Shown here: positions 18,017-27,724 of the stretch, one piece after another
How positions within the stretch are numbered: the stretch's first letter is position 1
Layout: the number at the start of each line of letters is the position of its first letter
Assembly: GCA_041300525.1 (NCBI GenBank)
Contig: JBGLNJ010000001.1
Location: forward strand, 2,480,001-2,544,000
DNA from: JBGLNJ01 sp041300525
Lineage (GTDB): Bacteria; Chloroflexota; Anaerolineae; Fen-1058
Direction of reading: 5' to 3'
DNA length: 64,000 bases
Made by a program: the position numbers and the translations under genes
Notes under the pieces: model-generated
Told to the model about the DNA's origin: nothing
The model's input: the letters and a program-made list of their open reading frames with translations, nothing else
The model's database searches: none

Positions 18017-18769
18017 TCACTTGCCCGCGCTAAAGGTGTAGGTGATGACCTGGTGTGGACAGTGGTCTATGCACGTGCCGCACAGGATGCACTCGCTGTT
18101 TTCCATCGCGCCGCGTTTGACCATCTCGTGAACGGGCAGGCTCATCGGGCAGCCGCGCGTACATTTTTCGCATTGATGACATTCGGCGGTGTTCGCGCGC
18201 AAACGCAAAGCGGGCGTGTTGAGCGCGTTCCGAATCTTGCGCCCGATGATCATGAACGGCGCCATCCAGCAGCCATAATGGCAGAACGCGCGCCGCCCCG
18301 CGAACAGCGAGAGCGCAAAAATCGTCCCGACGACGAGATAGTAGGTCACATACTTGATAGGCTCGTCTACCGAGATGCCGCTTTCGGTGAGGTGCAGCAC
18401 GTTGATCGTCTTGTATCCGCCCGCCGAGATCGCCGCAAAGGCAATGATGCCGATCCACGGAATCCAGATGCCCCACTTGATCCAGTCGAGCTTGCCGCCG
18501 CGCGCGGGCCGGTCGTTGACGACAAAGCATGCCTCTTGCAAGCCTGCCGCCGGGCACGCCCACGCGCACCACAGCCGTCCAACAAAGATGGCCGAGATCA
18601 GCATCAGCGCAAAGACGACGAGACTCCCATTGACGATGCCCTGCGCTGCGCCATCAATAATGACATAGGGCGAGAAATAGTTGAGTATGATCGGGAAAAG
18701 CATCAAGGCTGCCAGAATGACGGCCTTGCGCGTGGCCTGACGCCTCGGATGTCGTATTGTTTGAATCAT
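18017..18769 (-). CDS. Membrane polyferredoxin (NapH/CcoG-like 4Fe-4S protein)
   Basis: The 250-residue protein has four to five membrane helices and two kinds of cysteine motif. CAWACP in the loop after helix 3 and FCHYGCWMAPF are typical of the NapH/NosR/RdxA transmembrane ferredoxin family. Two C-terminal 4Fe-4S clusters (CHQCEKCTRGCP and CILCGTCIDHCP) follow. It passes electrons from quinol or a membrane donor to a soluble partner. The ferredoxin-nitroreductase gene lies 24 bases upstream in the same direction and is the natural partner. Confidence 0.85.
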   Translation of the reverse strand: MIQTIRHPRRQATRKAVILAALMLFPIILNYFSPYVIIDGAAQGIVNGSLVVFALMLISAIFVGRLWCAWACPAAGLQEACFVVNDRPARGGKLDWIKWGIWIPWIGIIAFAAISAGGYKTINVLHLTESGISVDEPIKYVTYYLVVGTIFALSLFAGRRAFCHYGCWMAPFMIIGRKIRNALNTPALRLRANTAECHQCEKCTRGCPMSLPVHEMVKRGAMENSECILCGTCIDHCPHQVITYTFSAGK

Positions 18770-18793
18770 CGCAAACCTCTCATTTTGAGTTCA

Positions 18794-19684
18794 TCAAATC
18801 CATTGGACGCTCTTGAGCGATCTCTTGATACCCCGCTGGTAACGATACTTGGGATAGCCCAAGATCATGGCAGCGACGACCTGGTTGGTCTCTGGGATCG
18901 AAAATAGCTTCCGCAGTTCACGGCTTTTCTCAATGGCCGGTGGAATAATGTCCATGGCCGATCCGCCCAATCCCAGAGCGTGCGCCGCCAGGAATCCATA
19001 CGTCACGGCGATGTAGGCGTCCACTTTGTAATTCTCCGCCGCGCGATTCGCGTGCAAGATGATCATCGCGGGCGCTCCGCGCGTCAGCGTGTCTTCCGTC
19101 CCTTGCTTCAGTTCCGGCAGGCGTGTGAGCAGGAGCGGGAGTAAGTGCGTCTCGATAGTGTGGAAGGCCTCGGCTCCGGCCGAGCGCCGGACAAAGACGC
19201 GCTTGATTGGATGCTGCATTGCCTGCACCAAGAAATCGTACAGATCGATCATGTGCGGCAGAGCTTGACGAATCACTGCCGTGTCTTGCACCACTACGAT
19301 CTCGGTCTTGATGGGCGGAAAACCAGGCGGCGCGAACGAGATCGCTTCGACGACTTTTTCCAACAGTTCCCTGGGCACAGGCTTGTCTTCAAAGTTGCGT
19401 ATTGCCCGACGGCGGGCAATCAAGTCAAAGAAGGATTGCGCGGCAGGCGACTGGGGCAACTCGAAAAAATCTCTGGCATAGGACAGCCCCTCCACGACGA
19501 TGGACTGGGTGGGACAGACTGCCATGCACTGCCCGCACTTGAAGCACAGTGATAGCCGGTCTGGGCGAAATGCAAGGGTGGCCGGATCGGTTTTCTTGAT
19601 AATCATAATCTTGTTGGGGCAAACTTGTCCACATAGCCCACACACTTTGCAGGTGTCGCGTTGAATCGTGATCGGATTCTCCAC
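18794..19684 (-). CDS. Nitroreductase with N-terminal 2x[4Fe-4S] ferredoxin domain
   Basis: A GTG at 19684 preceded by AAGGAGG at 5-base spacing is the best start (an upstream in-frame ATG at 19720 lacks a site). Residues 1-60 carry two clusters (CKVCGLCGQVCP and CFKCGQCMAVCP). The remainder is an FMN-binding nitroreductase fold (RRAIRNFEDKPVPRELLEKV near residue 88, GLGGSAMDIIPP towards the end). The fusion allows ferredoxin-type electrons to reach FMN without NAD(P)H. The membrane polyferredoxin downstream suggests a membrane-to-cytosol route; the substrate is unknown. Confidence 0.88.
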   Translation of the reverse strand: MENPITIQRDTCKVCGLCGQVCPNKIMIIKKTDPATLAFRPDRLSLCFKCGQCMAVCPTQSIVVEGLSYARDFFELPQSPAAQSFFDLIARRRAIRNFEDKPVPRELLEKVVEAISFAPPGFPPIKTEIVVVQDTAVIRQALPHMIDLYDFLVQAMQHPIKRVFVRRSAGAEAFHTIETHLLPLLLTRLPELKQGTEDTLTRGAPAMIILHANRAAENYKVDAYIAVTYGFLAAHALGLGGSAMDIIPPAIEKSRELRKLFSIPETNQVVAAMILGYPKYRYQRGIKRSLKSVQWI

Positions 19685-19794
19685 AAGAACCTCCTTCACC
19701 AACAACGATGAGCGGCGCAATTCAACGCATACTTTAGGATTTGTTTGCCGACCATATCCTTCCCCCCGGATTTAGATTGTATCTTTGACCTGAT

Positions 19795-20265
19795 TCATTC
19801 GACGCTCCGAGAATGGAGCCAACTTACGGTAATATGCCCCACCCCCAGTGCTACGGCGGCCAGCATCAACCATGCAGAACCAAGCAAAACGGATGCCGAG
19901 AGAAAATAGATCACGGGCGTAACCGCCATCGGCAAGGGAATACCGAGCAGGGAGCGGTAAAATAATTCCTCCGCCCATCCCAGGACAAGATAGCGGATCC
20001 AGCCTGCATAGTACAGAACGAGCGCGCCAACCATGATCGCAAGCGACACGGTTTCGATGGCATTCGTTAGGTTCAATTGATAGAAGAACGGAATGACAAA
20101 GGATCCCACTTGACCGATGCGTTCGACAACGGTCATGATCTGCAAGCGCGTATCGTTGGGTTGCGGAACATCGGCCAACCGGGTTGTCGGGGGAAAAAAC
20201 ACTGCCAAGAGGTTGGGCAGCAGAACCGCAAGTGTTATGATCCCACCCAGAGGAAACGCACCCAT
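19795..20265 (-). CDS. Hypothetical membrane protein
   Basis: A protein of 156 residues, starting MGAFPLGGIITLAVLLPN behind a GAGG site. It has four hydrophobic segments (about residues 3-22, 50-67, 72-90 and 107-140) and no recognisable catalytic motif. It is transcribed in the same direction as the iron-sulfur pair but 110 bases upstream of it. No function can be assigned. Confidence 0.6.
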   Translation of the reverse strand: MGAFPLGGIITLAVLLPNLLAVFFPPTTRLADVPQPNDTRLQIMTVVERIGQVGSFVIPFFYQLNLTNAIETVSLAIMVGALVLYYAGWIRYLVLGWAEELFYRSLLGIPLPMAVTPVIYFLSASVLLGSAWLMLAAVALGVGHITVSWLHSRSVE

Positions 20266-20381
20266 GACAAACCTCGGCCTTTCAGATTTGTGTCGCTTGC
20301 CGCCCACACAGTATATCCGCAAAGAGGTTGGACTGTCATCCGACAAAAGTTGGAACAAGAGTTGGAAAATGCGGGAAAAGA

Positions 20382-22808
20382 TTACAGCAGGCCGAGTTGA
20401 CGCGCCTGCGCGACCGCCTGGGTGCGGTTCTTGGCGTCCAATTTGCGGAAGATCGTGTTGAGGTGTGACTTGACCGTGCTTTCGGCCAGGCACAATTTGC
20501 CAGCAATCTCGCGATTCGACAGGCCCTCGGCGGCGAGCCGCAATACCTCCAACTCGCGGTCGCTCAATGGATCGGGAATTTTGGATTTTGGATTTCGGAT
20601 GTCGGATGGAGGTGTCAGTGTGCGCGAAGGAAAAGCAGCCAGAAGATGGTCTGTATAGTTGAGCAGACGCTTGGAATCATCCGTTCTTTGGATGCGCCGC
20701 AATCGAAAATCCGAAATCAACAATCGCAGTGGGTCGCCTTCGTCCACAAAACTGCGGACATAGCCTTCCGGCTCGGCCAACGTGAGCGCCTCGGAGAGAG
20801 CGGCCCGCGCCGCTTCCGAATCCTGCAAGGCCGTGTACGCTTGCGTTTGCAGCACCCGCGCCTTGATGATCACGTCCACCAAGCCTGCGACTCGTGCCTG
20901 GGCCAGCAGTGCTGCAGTGACCTTGAGCGCCTCATCCGGCTGGCCCTGAGCCAGACGCACTTGGGCCAGCATCAGGTCTTGCGGCCAAACGATCAAGTCC
21001 GCCATGCTCTGGATGCCGATCTGCGCGGCGCGCGCCTCCGCCCACTGCGCGGCGCGAGCCAGTTGCCCTTGCATCTGCCACAGCCGCGCCTGAAACGCTT
21101 GCGCCATTGGCAGCAACCCTGACATGACCGTGTAATGCGCCAGCACCTCTTCCAGTTCTCGAACGGTGCTCCAGGCTTGTTCGAGGTCGCGCTCGCTCTG
21201 AATCCAGGCCAGCGTGATCAGCGCGCCTGCGAGCGAATCGGCATTGCCCCACTGCCGGCACAACTCGACGCCACGCCGCGCGTGATCGAGCGCCACGTCC
21301 AAATCATTCCATTCGTAAAACAGTTCGGCGAGTCCGGCCAGTGCCCCACCCGCCACAGGCAATATATCGCCAGAGGGCAGCGTCGCCAGGCGCAACGCGG
21401 CCTGGCAGGTGGACTCGGCCCGATGCAATTGCCCTCTGGCCCGCTGCAAGCCCGCCAGACTGTTGAGCGCGGGCAAGGCAATGTGAATGTTGCCCGACGT
21501 TTGCCCCATCGCTGCCGCCTGGGACATGGCATGATACATGCCTTCCAGGTCGCCCTGCATCAGATATGCGCCGCCCAATGTAAACCAAGCCACGCCGCGA
21601 ATCGCCTCGTCGTCTGCCTCCAGTCGCCCTAGCGCCAGTCGCGCCAACTCGACGCTGCGAGACATATCGCCCTGCAAAGAAGCCACATAAGCGCGGATCG
21701 TGGCAACGCGGCCTGGAATGGTCTTGTCAGAAACCTTGTGCTGATGTCGCTCGGCGCTCTGCAAGTACATTTCGATCTGCGCCAACTGACCGGTGAGCAA
21801 GAGCGCCCAGGCTTGATAGACGCACACATGCGGGTTGGCGAGGACCAGGTCCTTGGGCAGCGCCGCCACCCAGTTCAAGAGCGAGTTCAACTCGCCGCGC
21901 AGCAACATGGGAAAACCGTGCGCTTCGATCAGCGTCACGACGCGCGCCGGATCTTTTGCCGCCAGCGCGTGAGCTACCGCTGAAGCAATATCGCCATGTT
22001 GATCGTACCAGGCGCTGGCTCGATGGTGCAGTTCGGCCACACGCTCCGGCTGGACACGCTTCGCGTGCAGACGCACGCGGAGCAGATCGGCGAACAGGCG
22101 ATGATAGCGATACCATTGCCGCACATCGTCGAGCGGCACGACGAACAAGTTGGCCGCTTCCAATCGCTCCAGCATCGCCTGACCATCGCTGCGGCCCGTG
22201 ACCGCATCGCATAACGAGCCGTTGAGGCGATCCAGAATGGCCGTCTCGAGCAGGAACGATTGAACGTGTTCCGGCTCGCGCTCCAAAACCTGATCGGCCA
22301 GGTAATCGAGGATGTAGCGATGCGCGCCGCGCGAAGCGAAAGCGGCGATAAAGCCCGACACATCCTTGCGCCCGCGCATCGAGAGGGCCGCCATGTGCAG
22401 TCCCGCGATCCAGCCCTCGGTGCGCGCTTCGAGCGCAGCCACGTCCGCCTCGGAGAGTTCCAGGCCCATGACGTGAGTGAGGAACACGGACGCTTCGTCG
22501 GGCGCAAAGCGCAGATCGTCGGCGCGCAACTCGATCATCTGCTGGCGGGCGCGCAATTGCGAAAGCGAAAAAGGCGGGTCAGCGCGTGTGGCGATGACCA
22601 GGCGCAGCTGGGGCGGCAGGTGATCAAGCAGAAAAGACATTGCCGCGTGGATAGGGCGCGACTCGATGGCATGATAATCATCGAGGACGAGAACGCAAGA
22701 CACAAGCCTCGCTGCCACATCGTTGATAAGCGCAGTCAACACAGCTTCCATCGGCGCGGGCGGCGTTGCGTGGAGCATCGCCTGCGCCACCTGACCCACA
22801 TCGGCCTG
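20382..22808 (-). CDS. LuxR-family MalT-like regulator (5' truncated)
   Basis: About 808 residues remain. The C-terminal LuxR helix-turn-helix is complete (LSDRELEVLRLAAEGLSNRE, IAGKLCLAESTVKSHLNTIF). Upstream is a MalT-type ATPase/TPR body: VLDDYHAIES as Walker B, HLPPQLRLVIATRADPP as sensor, then tetratricopeptide-like helices. The roughly first 110 residues with the Walker A P-loop are missing because the frame breaks at about 22808, where a DUF2723 gene starts on the other strand. Two linker peptides (ISDFRLRRIQ and SDIRNPKSKIPD) come from dispersed low-complexity repeats inserted in frame between body and HTH. Confidence 0.88.
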   Translation of the reverse strand, partial: QADVGQVAQAMLHATPPAPMEAVLTALINDVAARLVSCVLVLDDYHAIESRPIHAAMSFLLDHLPPQLRLVIATRADPPFSLSQLRARQQMIELRADDLRFAPDEASVFLTHVMGLELSEADVAALEARTEGWIAGLHMAALSMRGRKDVSGFIAAFASRGAHRYILDYLADQVLEREPEHVQSFLLETAILDRLNGSLCDAVTGRSDGQAMLERLEAANLFVVPLDDVRQWYRYHRLFADLLRVRLHAKRVQPERVAELHHRASAWYDQHGDIASAVAHALAAKDPARVVTLIEAHGFPMLLRGELNSLLNWVAALPKDLVLANPHVCVYQAWALLLTGQLAQIEMYLQSAERHQHKVSDKTIPGRVATIRAYVASLQGDMSRSVELARLALGRLEADDEAIRGVAWFTLGGAYLMQGDLEGMYHAMSQAAAMGQTSGNIHIALPALNSLAGLQRARGQLHRAESTCQAALRLATLPSGDILPVAGGALAGLAELFYEWNDLDVALDHARRGVELCRQWGNADSLAGALITLAWIQSERDLEQAWSTVRELEEVLAHYTVMSGLLPMAQAFQARLWQMQGQLARAAQWAEARAAQIGIQSMADLIVWPQDLMLAQVRLAQGQPDEALKVTAALLAQARVAGLVDVIIKARVLQTQAYTALQDSEAARAALSEALTLAEPEGYVRSFVDEGDPLRLLISDFRLRRIQRTDDSKRLLNYTDHLLAAFPSRTLTPPSDIRNPKSKIPDPLSDRELEVLRLAAEGLSNREIAGKLCLAESTVKSHLNTIFRKLDAKNRTQAVAQARQLGLL
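20574..20610. repeat. Dispersed TTGGATTT-type repeat inside the regulator gene
   Basis: GGAATTTTGGATTTTGG followed by ATTTCGGATGTCGGATGG; read on the minus strand it gives IRNPKSKIP in the linker before the LuxR HTH. Confidence 0.55.
20698..20732. repeat. Dispersed AATCnnAAATC-type repeat inside the regulator gene
   Basis: CGAAAATCCGAAATCAACAA runs in frame and codes for the linker LLISDFRLR on the minus strand. It is about 90 bases from the related copy at 20574. Confidence 0.5.
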
Positions 22809-25383
22809 TGTACATCCCACCGGCTACCCACTGTTCATCCTCATCGGCAAACTGTTCTCGCTCATCCCCATTGGACCGGTTGCGTGGCGCGTGAATCTCG
22901 TCTCTGTGACGTTCGCCACTGTGACGACGCTGCTCTTGTATCTTTGCCTGCACCGGCTGACGGGCCAGCGGGCCGTCTCGGCGCTGGCAGCATTGTGCCT
23001 GGCGTTTTCACGCGTGTTCTGGTCGCAGGCGGTTGAGGCGGAAGTGTACCCGCTCAACGCGGCTTTTGTGGCAGCTATTGTGCTGTTGCTCATTGGGCAA
23101 GTTGGCAACTCGCCCAATGGCAAGCGGCGGCTCTTTGCGCTCGCAGTCGTGTACGGGCTGAGCTTTACAAATCACCTGACGATGGTGATCCTGGCTCCGG
23201 CGATTGTGCTCGGCGTGCTATTGGCTCGTCCGCGCATGACACGCTGGAACTGGCTGCTGATGGCGCTGGCATTTTTCGTTCCATTGTTGATTGACCTGTA
23301 CATCCCGCTGCGTTGGCCGGCGCTGCACAACGGGCAATGGATGTCGGTCGGCAATTTCATCGCCTGGATCACGGGGCAGCAATTTGGCGGCGCGATGCAA
23401 TTCGGGCTGTGGCGCGACCCGACGCGCTGGCGCATCGTCGGCGGGTTGATGCTAAAAGCCTTCGGCCCGGTCGGCGCGGCGTTGGCCGCGATTGGATTGA
23501 TGTGGCTCATCACGCGCCGGTGGCGCATCGCGCTCATCACCTTCATCGCCTGGGCCGGCTATTTTGCCTACGGCCTCATCTACAACGTCCCCGATGTCTC
23601 TGTCTTTATCATCCCCGCGCACATTCTGATGGCAGTGTGGATCGGCGTCGGTTCGTCCTGCGTCCTTCGTCTTTCATCCCAACTCGCGCGACGGGTTTCT
23701 GAATCAGTCCCACCATGGACGATGGCATCTGCGCTGATCGCGTTCGCATTGTTGCCGCTCAGCCTGGCATGGACGAACGGCCCGCTCGCGGATCAAAGCC
23801 AGGCCGGCTGGGAACTGTATCGCTGGGGCCGGCACGTCATGGATTTGCCAATGCCGACCGGCTCGGCGATCCTGGCCGACAGCGAAAAAATCGCGCCGCT
23901 GTATTACCTCAAGCGCATCGAGCACGTGCGGCCCGATGTGGACACACTAGTATTGGGCGACGAGGGGCTGTATCGCGCCGAATTGGATCAACGCGTGGCG
24001 AAAGGACAGCCCGTGTACCTGGCACGGTACCTGCCGGGCCTGGCCGGACCCTATCGCCTGCACTCGCTGGGGCCGCTCGTGCGCGTGACGACCAAACCAG
24101 CCACATCGCCACCGCCGATGCAAAAGCGCCTCGACAATGTGAGTTGGGGCGGCAACCAAATATCACTCTTGGGCCTCGACGTGGAACCCGGCCAAGGCGC
24201 TGTCGCGTGGCGCATCACGCTGTACTGGCAAGCCCGCGTCAAGCTCGACGAGAACTATCACGTCCGGCTGCGTTGGGCGGGACCGAGCGGCCAGGTGTGG
24301 TGGCAAGATCACGGCGCGCATCCGGTGGGCGGATACAATCCCACCGCCGCCTGGCAACCCGGCGAAGTCGTGGCCGACTATCACGAGATTCCGGCTGATG
24401 CCACCATTCCCCCCGGTTTGCTCCGGCTGGACGTTGGCCTGTTCTTGCCCTTCCGCGATGAGGGGTTGAACCGCGATGGAACCGCCAGTTCCTGGTTCAC
24501 GCTCGTCGCGCTTGAGCAGCTTACGCGCAGCGCGCAGCGCGCCCCGTTAGCGCACGAGATGCGCGCGAGCTTTGGCGACGAGTTACTCATCACCGGCGTA
24601 AGCGATCCCGGCGTGATTCCTCCCGGCGAACCGGTCAGCGTCGAGATGGAATGGATGCGCGCAAGACCTGGCCCGGATCGCATATTGCGCTTGCGATGGA
24701 CCGATGCGCGCGGCGTGGAAGTTGAAACAGAGGCAGGGCGTTATCCCGATAGCGCCCCACCCTACTCTGGCGAGTATCCCACGTCCAAATGGAAGGTCGG
24801 AGAGACGTTGAGAGCGCGCGTGACATTGCCCACCCCATCAGCCCCCGGTATGTACACGCTGCGCGCCGCCTGGCTGGATGCAGAAGGACGCGAGTTGGCC
24901 GCGCGCTGCAAATGGCTCGCGCCGATCACACGCGACTGCGCCCTGGGCACTCTGCGCGTGGAAGGGGCGGCGCGCGGCCAGGGTCTCAACTTTGATAACA
25001 AAGTGCTTCTGCTCGACGCGCAAATCGGTCGGCCAGAGATGCGCCCCAATGAGACGCTCGACGTGAACCTCAAATGGCAAGGGCTGCGGCAATGGAACGC
25101 CGACTATACCGCGTTCGTGCATCTCATCGGCCCCGACGGCAAGCTGCACGGGCAAGTTGACCAGTGGCCGCTGGATGGGACGCTGGCAACGCGCGACTGG
25201 TCGCCGGGGCGCGTGGTGGATGATCCCTATCACGTGCCGTTGGCAGGCGATGCGCCGCCGGGCACATACGAGATAGAAGTAGGGTGGTATCTGCTGGCGA
25301 CGCTACGCCGTTTGCCGGTCGTGGACGCGGAAGGCCGCCCCATGGACGACCGCGTGATCATTGGAACGGTGATGGTGAAATAG
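22809..25383 (+). CDS. DUF2723-family membrane protein, probable glycosyltransferase (5' truncated)
   Basis: The frame is open from the breakpoint and starts inside the family hallmark CVHPTGYPLFILIGKLFSL, normally found about 60-70 residues from the start, so the first helix and catalytic acidic loop are missing. About nine hydrophobic segments follow to residue about 310, with FSRVFWSQAVEAEVYPLNA as a second conserved region. A 500-residue extracytoplasmic part with repeated beta-sandwich-like units (GDELLITGVSDPGVIPPGE, FDNKVLLLDAQIGRPEMRPN) completes it. The family is thought to include polyprenyl-sugar-dependent mannosyltransferase-like enzymes. It shares one base with the next gene (TAGTG), so they are coupled. 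Confidence 0.8.
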
Positions 25384-26897
25384 TGGACGGTCAACCGCGG
25401 TCAGCATATAGCAGTCAACTGGCGTGGCTGATTCCCATTGCCGCGCTCATCGGCGTGATGGCTTGCCTGGGTTGGGCAAACGCCGCAGGCGTGCGGGGCT
25501 TTGCGCTCGATGACGCCTGGATTCACCAGACTTATGCGCGCAACCTCGTCGCGACCGGCCAGTTCGCCTTTGTGCCGGGACAACCTTCGTCCGGCTCGAC
25601 TTCTCCACTGTGGACGCTGCTCATCGCGCTGGGATACCTATTCCGTATAGATTACAAATGGTGGACCTACGCGCTAGGCACAATCTGTCTGGTTGCGACC
25701 GCGCTGGGCGTCTGGCAGTTGACCCTGCGGCTGTTCCCCGACCGGCCCCGTGCCGCACTTGCCGCCGGGATATTTTGCGCGTTCGAATGGCACCTGGTCT
25801 GGGCGGCTGTGTCGGGCATGGAAACTGTCCTCTTCACCGCCTTGTCCGTTTGGCTCCTGGTCGTCACCGCCAATCTGCAATCAGAAATCAAAAATCAAAA
25901 ATTGATGGGTTTGCTGTGTGGCTTGCTCGTTTTAACGCGACCGGAAGGCTTGCTCCTCGTGGGATTGGCGCTGCTGGCTCAAATCGCACAGAGAGGCTGG
26001 ACACGGCGAGTAACATGGACAAGCCTGGCATGGACATTGGCAGCGATGGCGATTCTGCTCGCTCCGTGGCTTGCATTCAACTGGCGCACAAGCGGGACGC
26101 CGTTCCCGAATACGTTTTACGCCAAGCAGCGCGAATACGCCGACGTCCTGGCGATGGTTCCATTCACCCAGAGATTGGCGCAAGTGTTTTTCGCGCCATT
26201 CATCGGCGCGCAAGTGCTTTTGATACCGGGATTGATCGCGGCGATAGGTTCGCTGGTGCGCCGCACACTGGTGCGCCGTATCGGCAAACCGGAAACGTGG
26301 CCCCAACTCGCGGGGCTGGTCTGGGCCATGGCACACCTGGGGCTGTATGCGCTGCGCCTGCCCGTCACCTATCAACATGGCCGCTACGAAATGCCGGTGA
26401 TTCCTGTCTTGATCGCTTTCGGCCTGGGTGGAACGGCGATGCTCTTGCGCTGGGACGATGCGCGTTTGTGGCCGCGCGTGCTCAGCCGGGCCGCGACGCT
26501 GGCTATCACCATAACCCAACTGAGTTTCGTCGCCGTCGGCGCGCGCGCCTATGCGGCTGATGTCGCCATCATCGAAGGCGAGATGGTGCGCGTGGCACAT
26601 TGGCTGGACACAAACACTGCGCCAGGCGACCTTATCGCCGCGCACGACATCGGCGCGATCGGCTACTTTTCCAAGCGGCCCATACTCGACCTGGCCGGGC
26701 TGATTAGCCCGGAAGTCATCCCATTCATCCGGGATCAAGACCGGCTGGAAGCGCTCATTCGACAGCGCGGAGCCGCCTACCTGGTCACTTTTCCTGGATG
26801 GTATCCACGATTGGTGGGCCAGACTGGATTTGTCCCGATCTTTGCCGGAAATGCCGCCGGCTCGCCGGAACGCCTGACCGTCTACCGCATACCATAG
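25383..26897 (+). CDS. Multi-pass membrane glycosyltransferase (GT39/ArnT-like)
   Basis: The GTG at 25383 overlaps the preceding stop by one base. The 504-residue protein has about ten hydrophobic helices. The first extracytoplasmic loop carries the acidic motif FALDDAWIHQTYARN, the expected catalytic position in GT-C enzymes such as protein mannosyltransferases and ArnT. A C-terminal soluble segment has DLIAAHDIGAIGYFSKRPIL, which recurs in bacterial proteins of this type. It is likely to move a sugar from a polyprenyl carrier to an acceptor outside the membrane. A short repeat-encoded peptide (NLQSEIKNQKLMG) interrupts a loop. Confidence 0.82.
   Translation: MDGQPRSAYSSQLAWLIPIAALIGVMACLGWANAAGVRGFALDDAWIHQTYARNLVATGQFAFVPGQPSSGSTSPLWTLLIALGYLFRIDYKWWTYALGTICLVATALGVWQLTLRLFPDRPRAALAAGIFCAFEWHLVWAAVSGMETVLFTALSVWLLVVTANLQSEIKNQKLMGLLCGLLVLTRPEGLLLVGLALLAQIAQRGWTRRVTWTSLAWTLAAMAILLAPWLAFNWRTSGTPFPNTFYAKQREYADVLAMVPFTQRLAQVFFAPFIGAQVLLIPGLIAAIGSLVRRTLVRRIGKPETWPQLAGLVWAMAHLGLYALRLPVTYQHGRYEMPVIPVLIAFGLGGTAMLLRWDDARLWPRVLSRAATLAITITQLSFVAVGARAYAADVAIIEGEMVRVAHWLDTNTAPGDLIAAHDIGAIGYFSKRPILDLAGLISPEVIPFIRDQDRLEALIRQRGAAYLVTFPGWYPRLVGQTGFVPIFAGNAAGSPERLTVYRIP
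25871..25904. repeat. Dispersed AATCAAAAATC-type repeat inside the glycosyltransferase gene
   Basis: CAATCAGAAATCAAAAATC within coding sequence, read as QSEIKNQKL; related to the copies at 20.6 and 61.6 kb. Confidence 0.5.
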
Positions 26898-26920
26898 CGC
26901 ACGTTCCCGTGTGGGGCAGC

Positions 26921-26949
26921 TTGCGTCGCAGTGCGTTCTTGTGTATACT
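26921..26949 (+). promoter_or_regulatory. Candidate sigma-70 promoter of the response-regulator operon
   Basis: TTGCGT at 26921-26926 and TATACT at 26944-26949 with a 17-base spacer, 49 bases before the ATG at 26998. Confidence 0.55.
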
Positions 26950-26997
26950 TTTCACCAGGAATATGACATCCGATCAACCCAAGAAGGGACAAACTCG

Positions 26998-27711
26998 ATG
27001 CGCAAGATCAACGTGATGGTCGTTGACGACCACCCATTTTTCCGCCAGGGCTTGCGTGACGTGTTGGCGGCTGAGCAAGACTTGCAGATCGTGGGAGAGG
27101 CCGGCGATGGGAATGAAGCCCTTCAGCTCATCCGGGAGCTTGCGCCAGATGTCGTGGTGATGGACGTCAACATTCCCTCCCTGAATGGCATTCAGGTCAC
27201 TCGCAAGCTGCGAGCGGAGCAATCCTCGGTCAATGTCGTCATCCTGACGGCTTACGATGACGAGGAGCAGGTCTTTCACGCCATCCGCGCCGGCGCTTCG
27301 GCCTATTACCCCAAAGATGTCACGCCCGACAAATTGATAACGGCCATCCGCGAAGTCAGCCATGGCCGCTACGTCATCGGCGATCTGGTGATGAATGAAG
27401 CCCAACTGGCGCCGTGGCTGCTCAAAGAAACGGAGCGGTTTGGCGCTGCCGCCGGCGACCTGGGCGAAGAGCCCTTCAATCCGCTCTCTCCACGCGAGAT
27501 GGAAATCCTGCAATACATCACGCGCGGCATGAGCAACAAAGAAATCGCGCGGCGGCTGGGCATCAGCCATCAGACGGTCAAGAATCACATCACCGCCATC
27601 CTTCACAAGCTGGGCGTGAAGGATCGGACCCAGGCCGCCGTGTACACATTGAGACGAGGCTGGGTACGCCTGCAAGACACACAGCCCCAGGATAATGCTC
27701 CCAAGACATGA
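26998..27711 (+). CDS. NarL/DegU-type response regulator
   Basis: 237 residues. The receiver domain has the acidic pair in MVVDDHPFFRQ, phosphoacceptor Asp in VVVMDVNIPSLNG, Thr in VILTAYDDE and the conserved Lys in YYPKDVTPD. The LuxR-type HTH is LSPREMEILQYITRGMSNKE followed by IARRLGISHQTVKNHI. The ATG at 26998 follows GAAGGGAC. The kinase gene starts 13 bases downstream, so this is a two-gene operon and the two proteins form a cognate pair. Position next to a Flp pilin gene suggests, but does not prove, a role in surface adhesion. Confidence 0.93.
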   Translation: MRKINVMVVDDHPFFRQGLRDVLAAEQDLQIVGEAGDGNEALQLIRELAPDVVVMDVNIPSLNGIQVTRKLRAEQSSVNVVILTAYDDEEQVFHAIRAGASAYYPKDVTPDKLITAIREVSHGRYVIGDLVMNEAQLAPWLLKETERFGAAAGDLGEEPFNPLSPREMEILQYITRGMSNKEIARRLGISHQTVKNHITAILHKLGVKDRTQAAVYTLRRGWVRLQDTQPQDNAPKT

Positions 27712-27724
27712 GGAGAACCACAGA

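Noticed and set aside
22260..23036. 258-residue plus-strand ORF across the MalT-like gene start
   Set aside because: It is antisense of the regulator joined to DUF2723 in a wrong frame.
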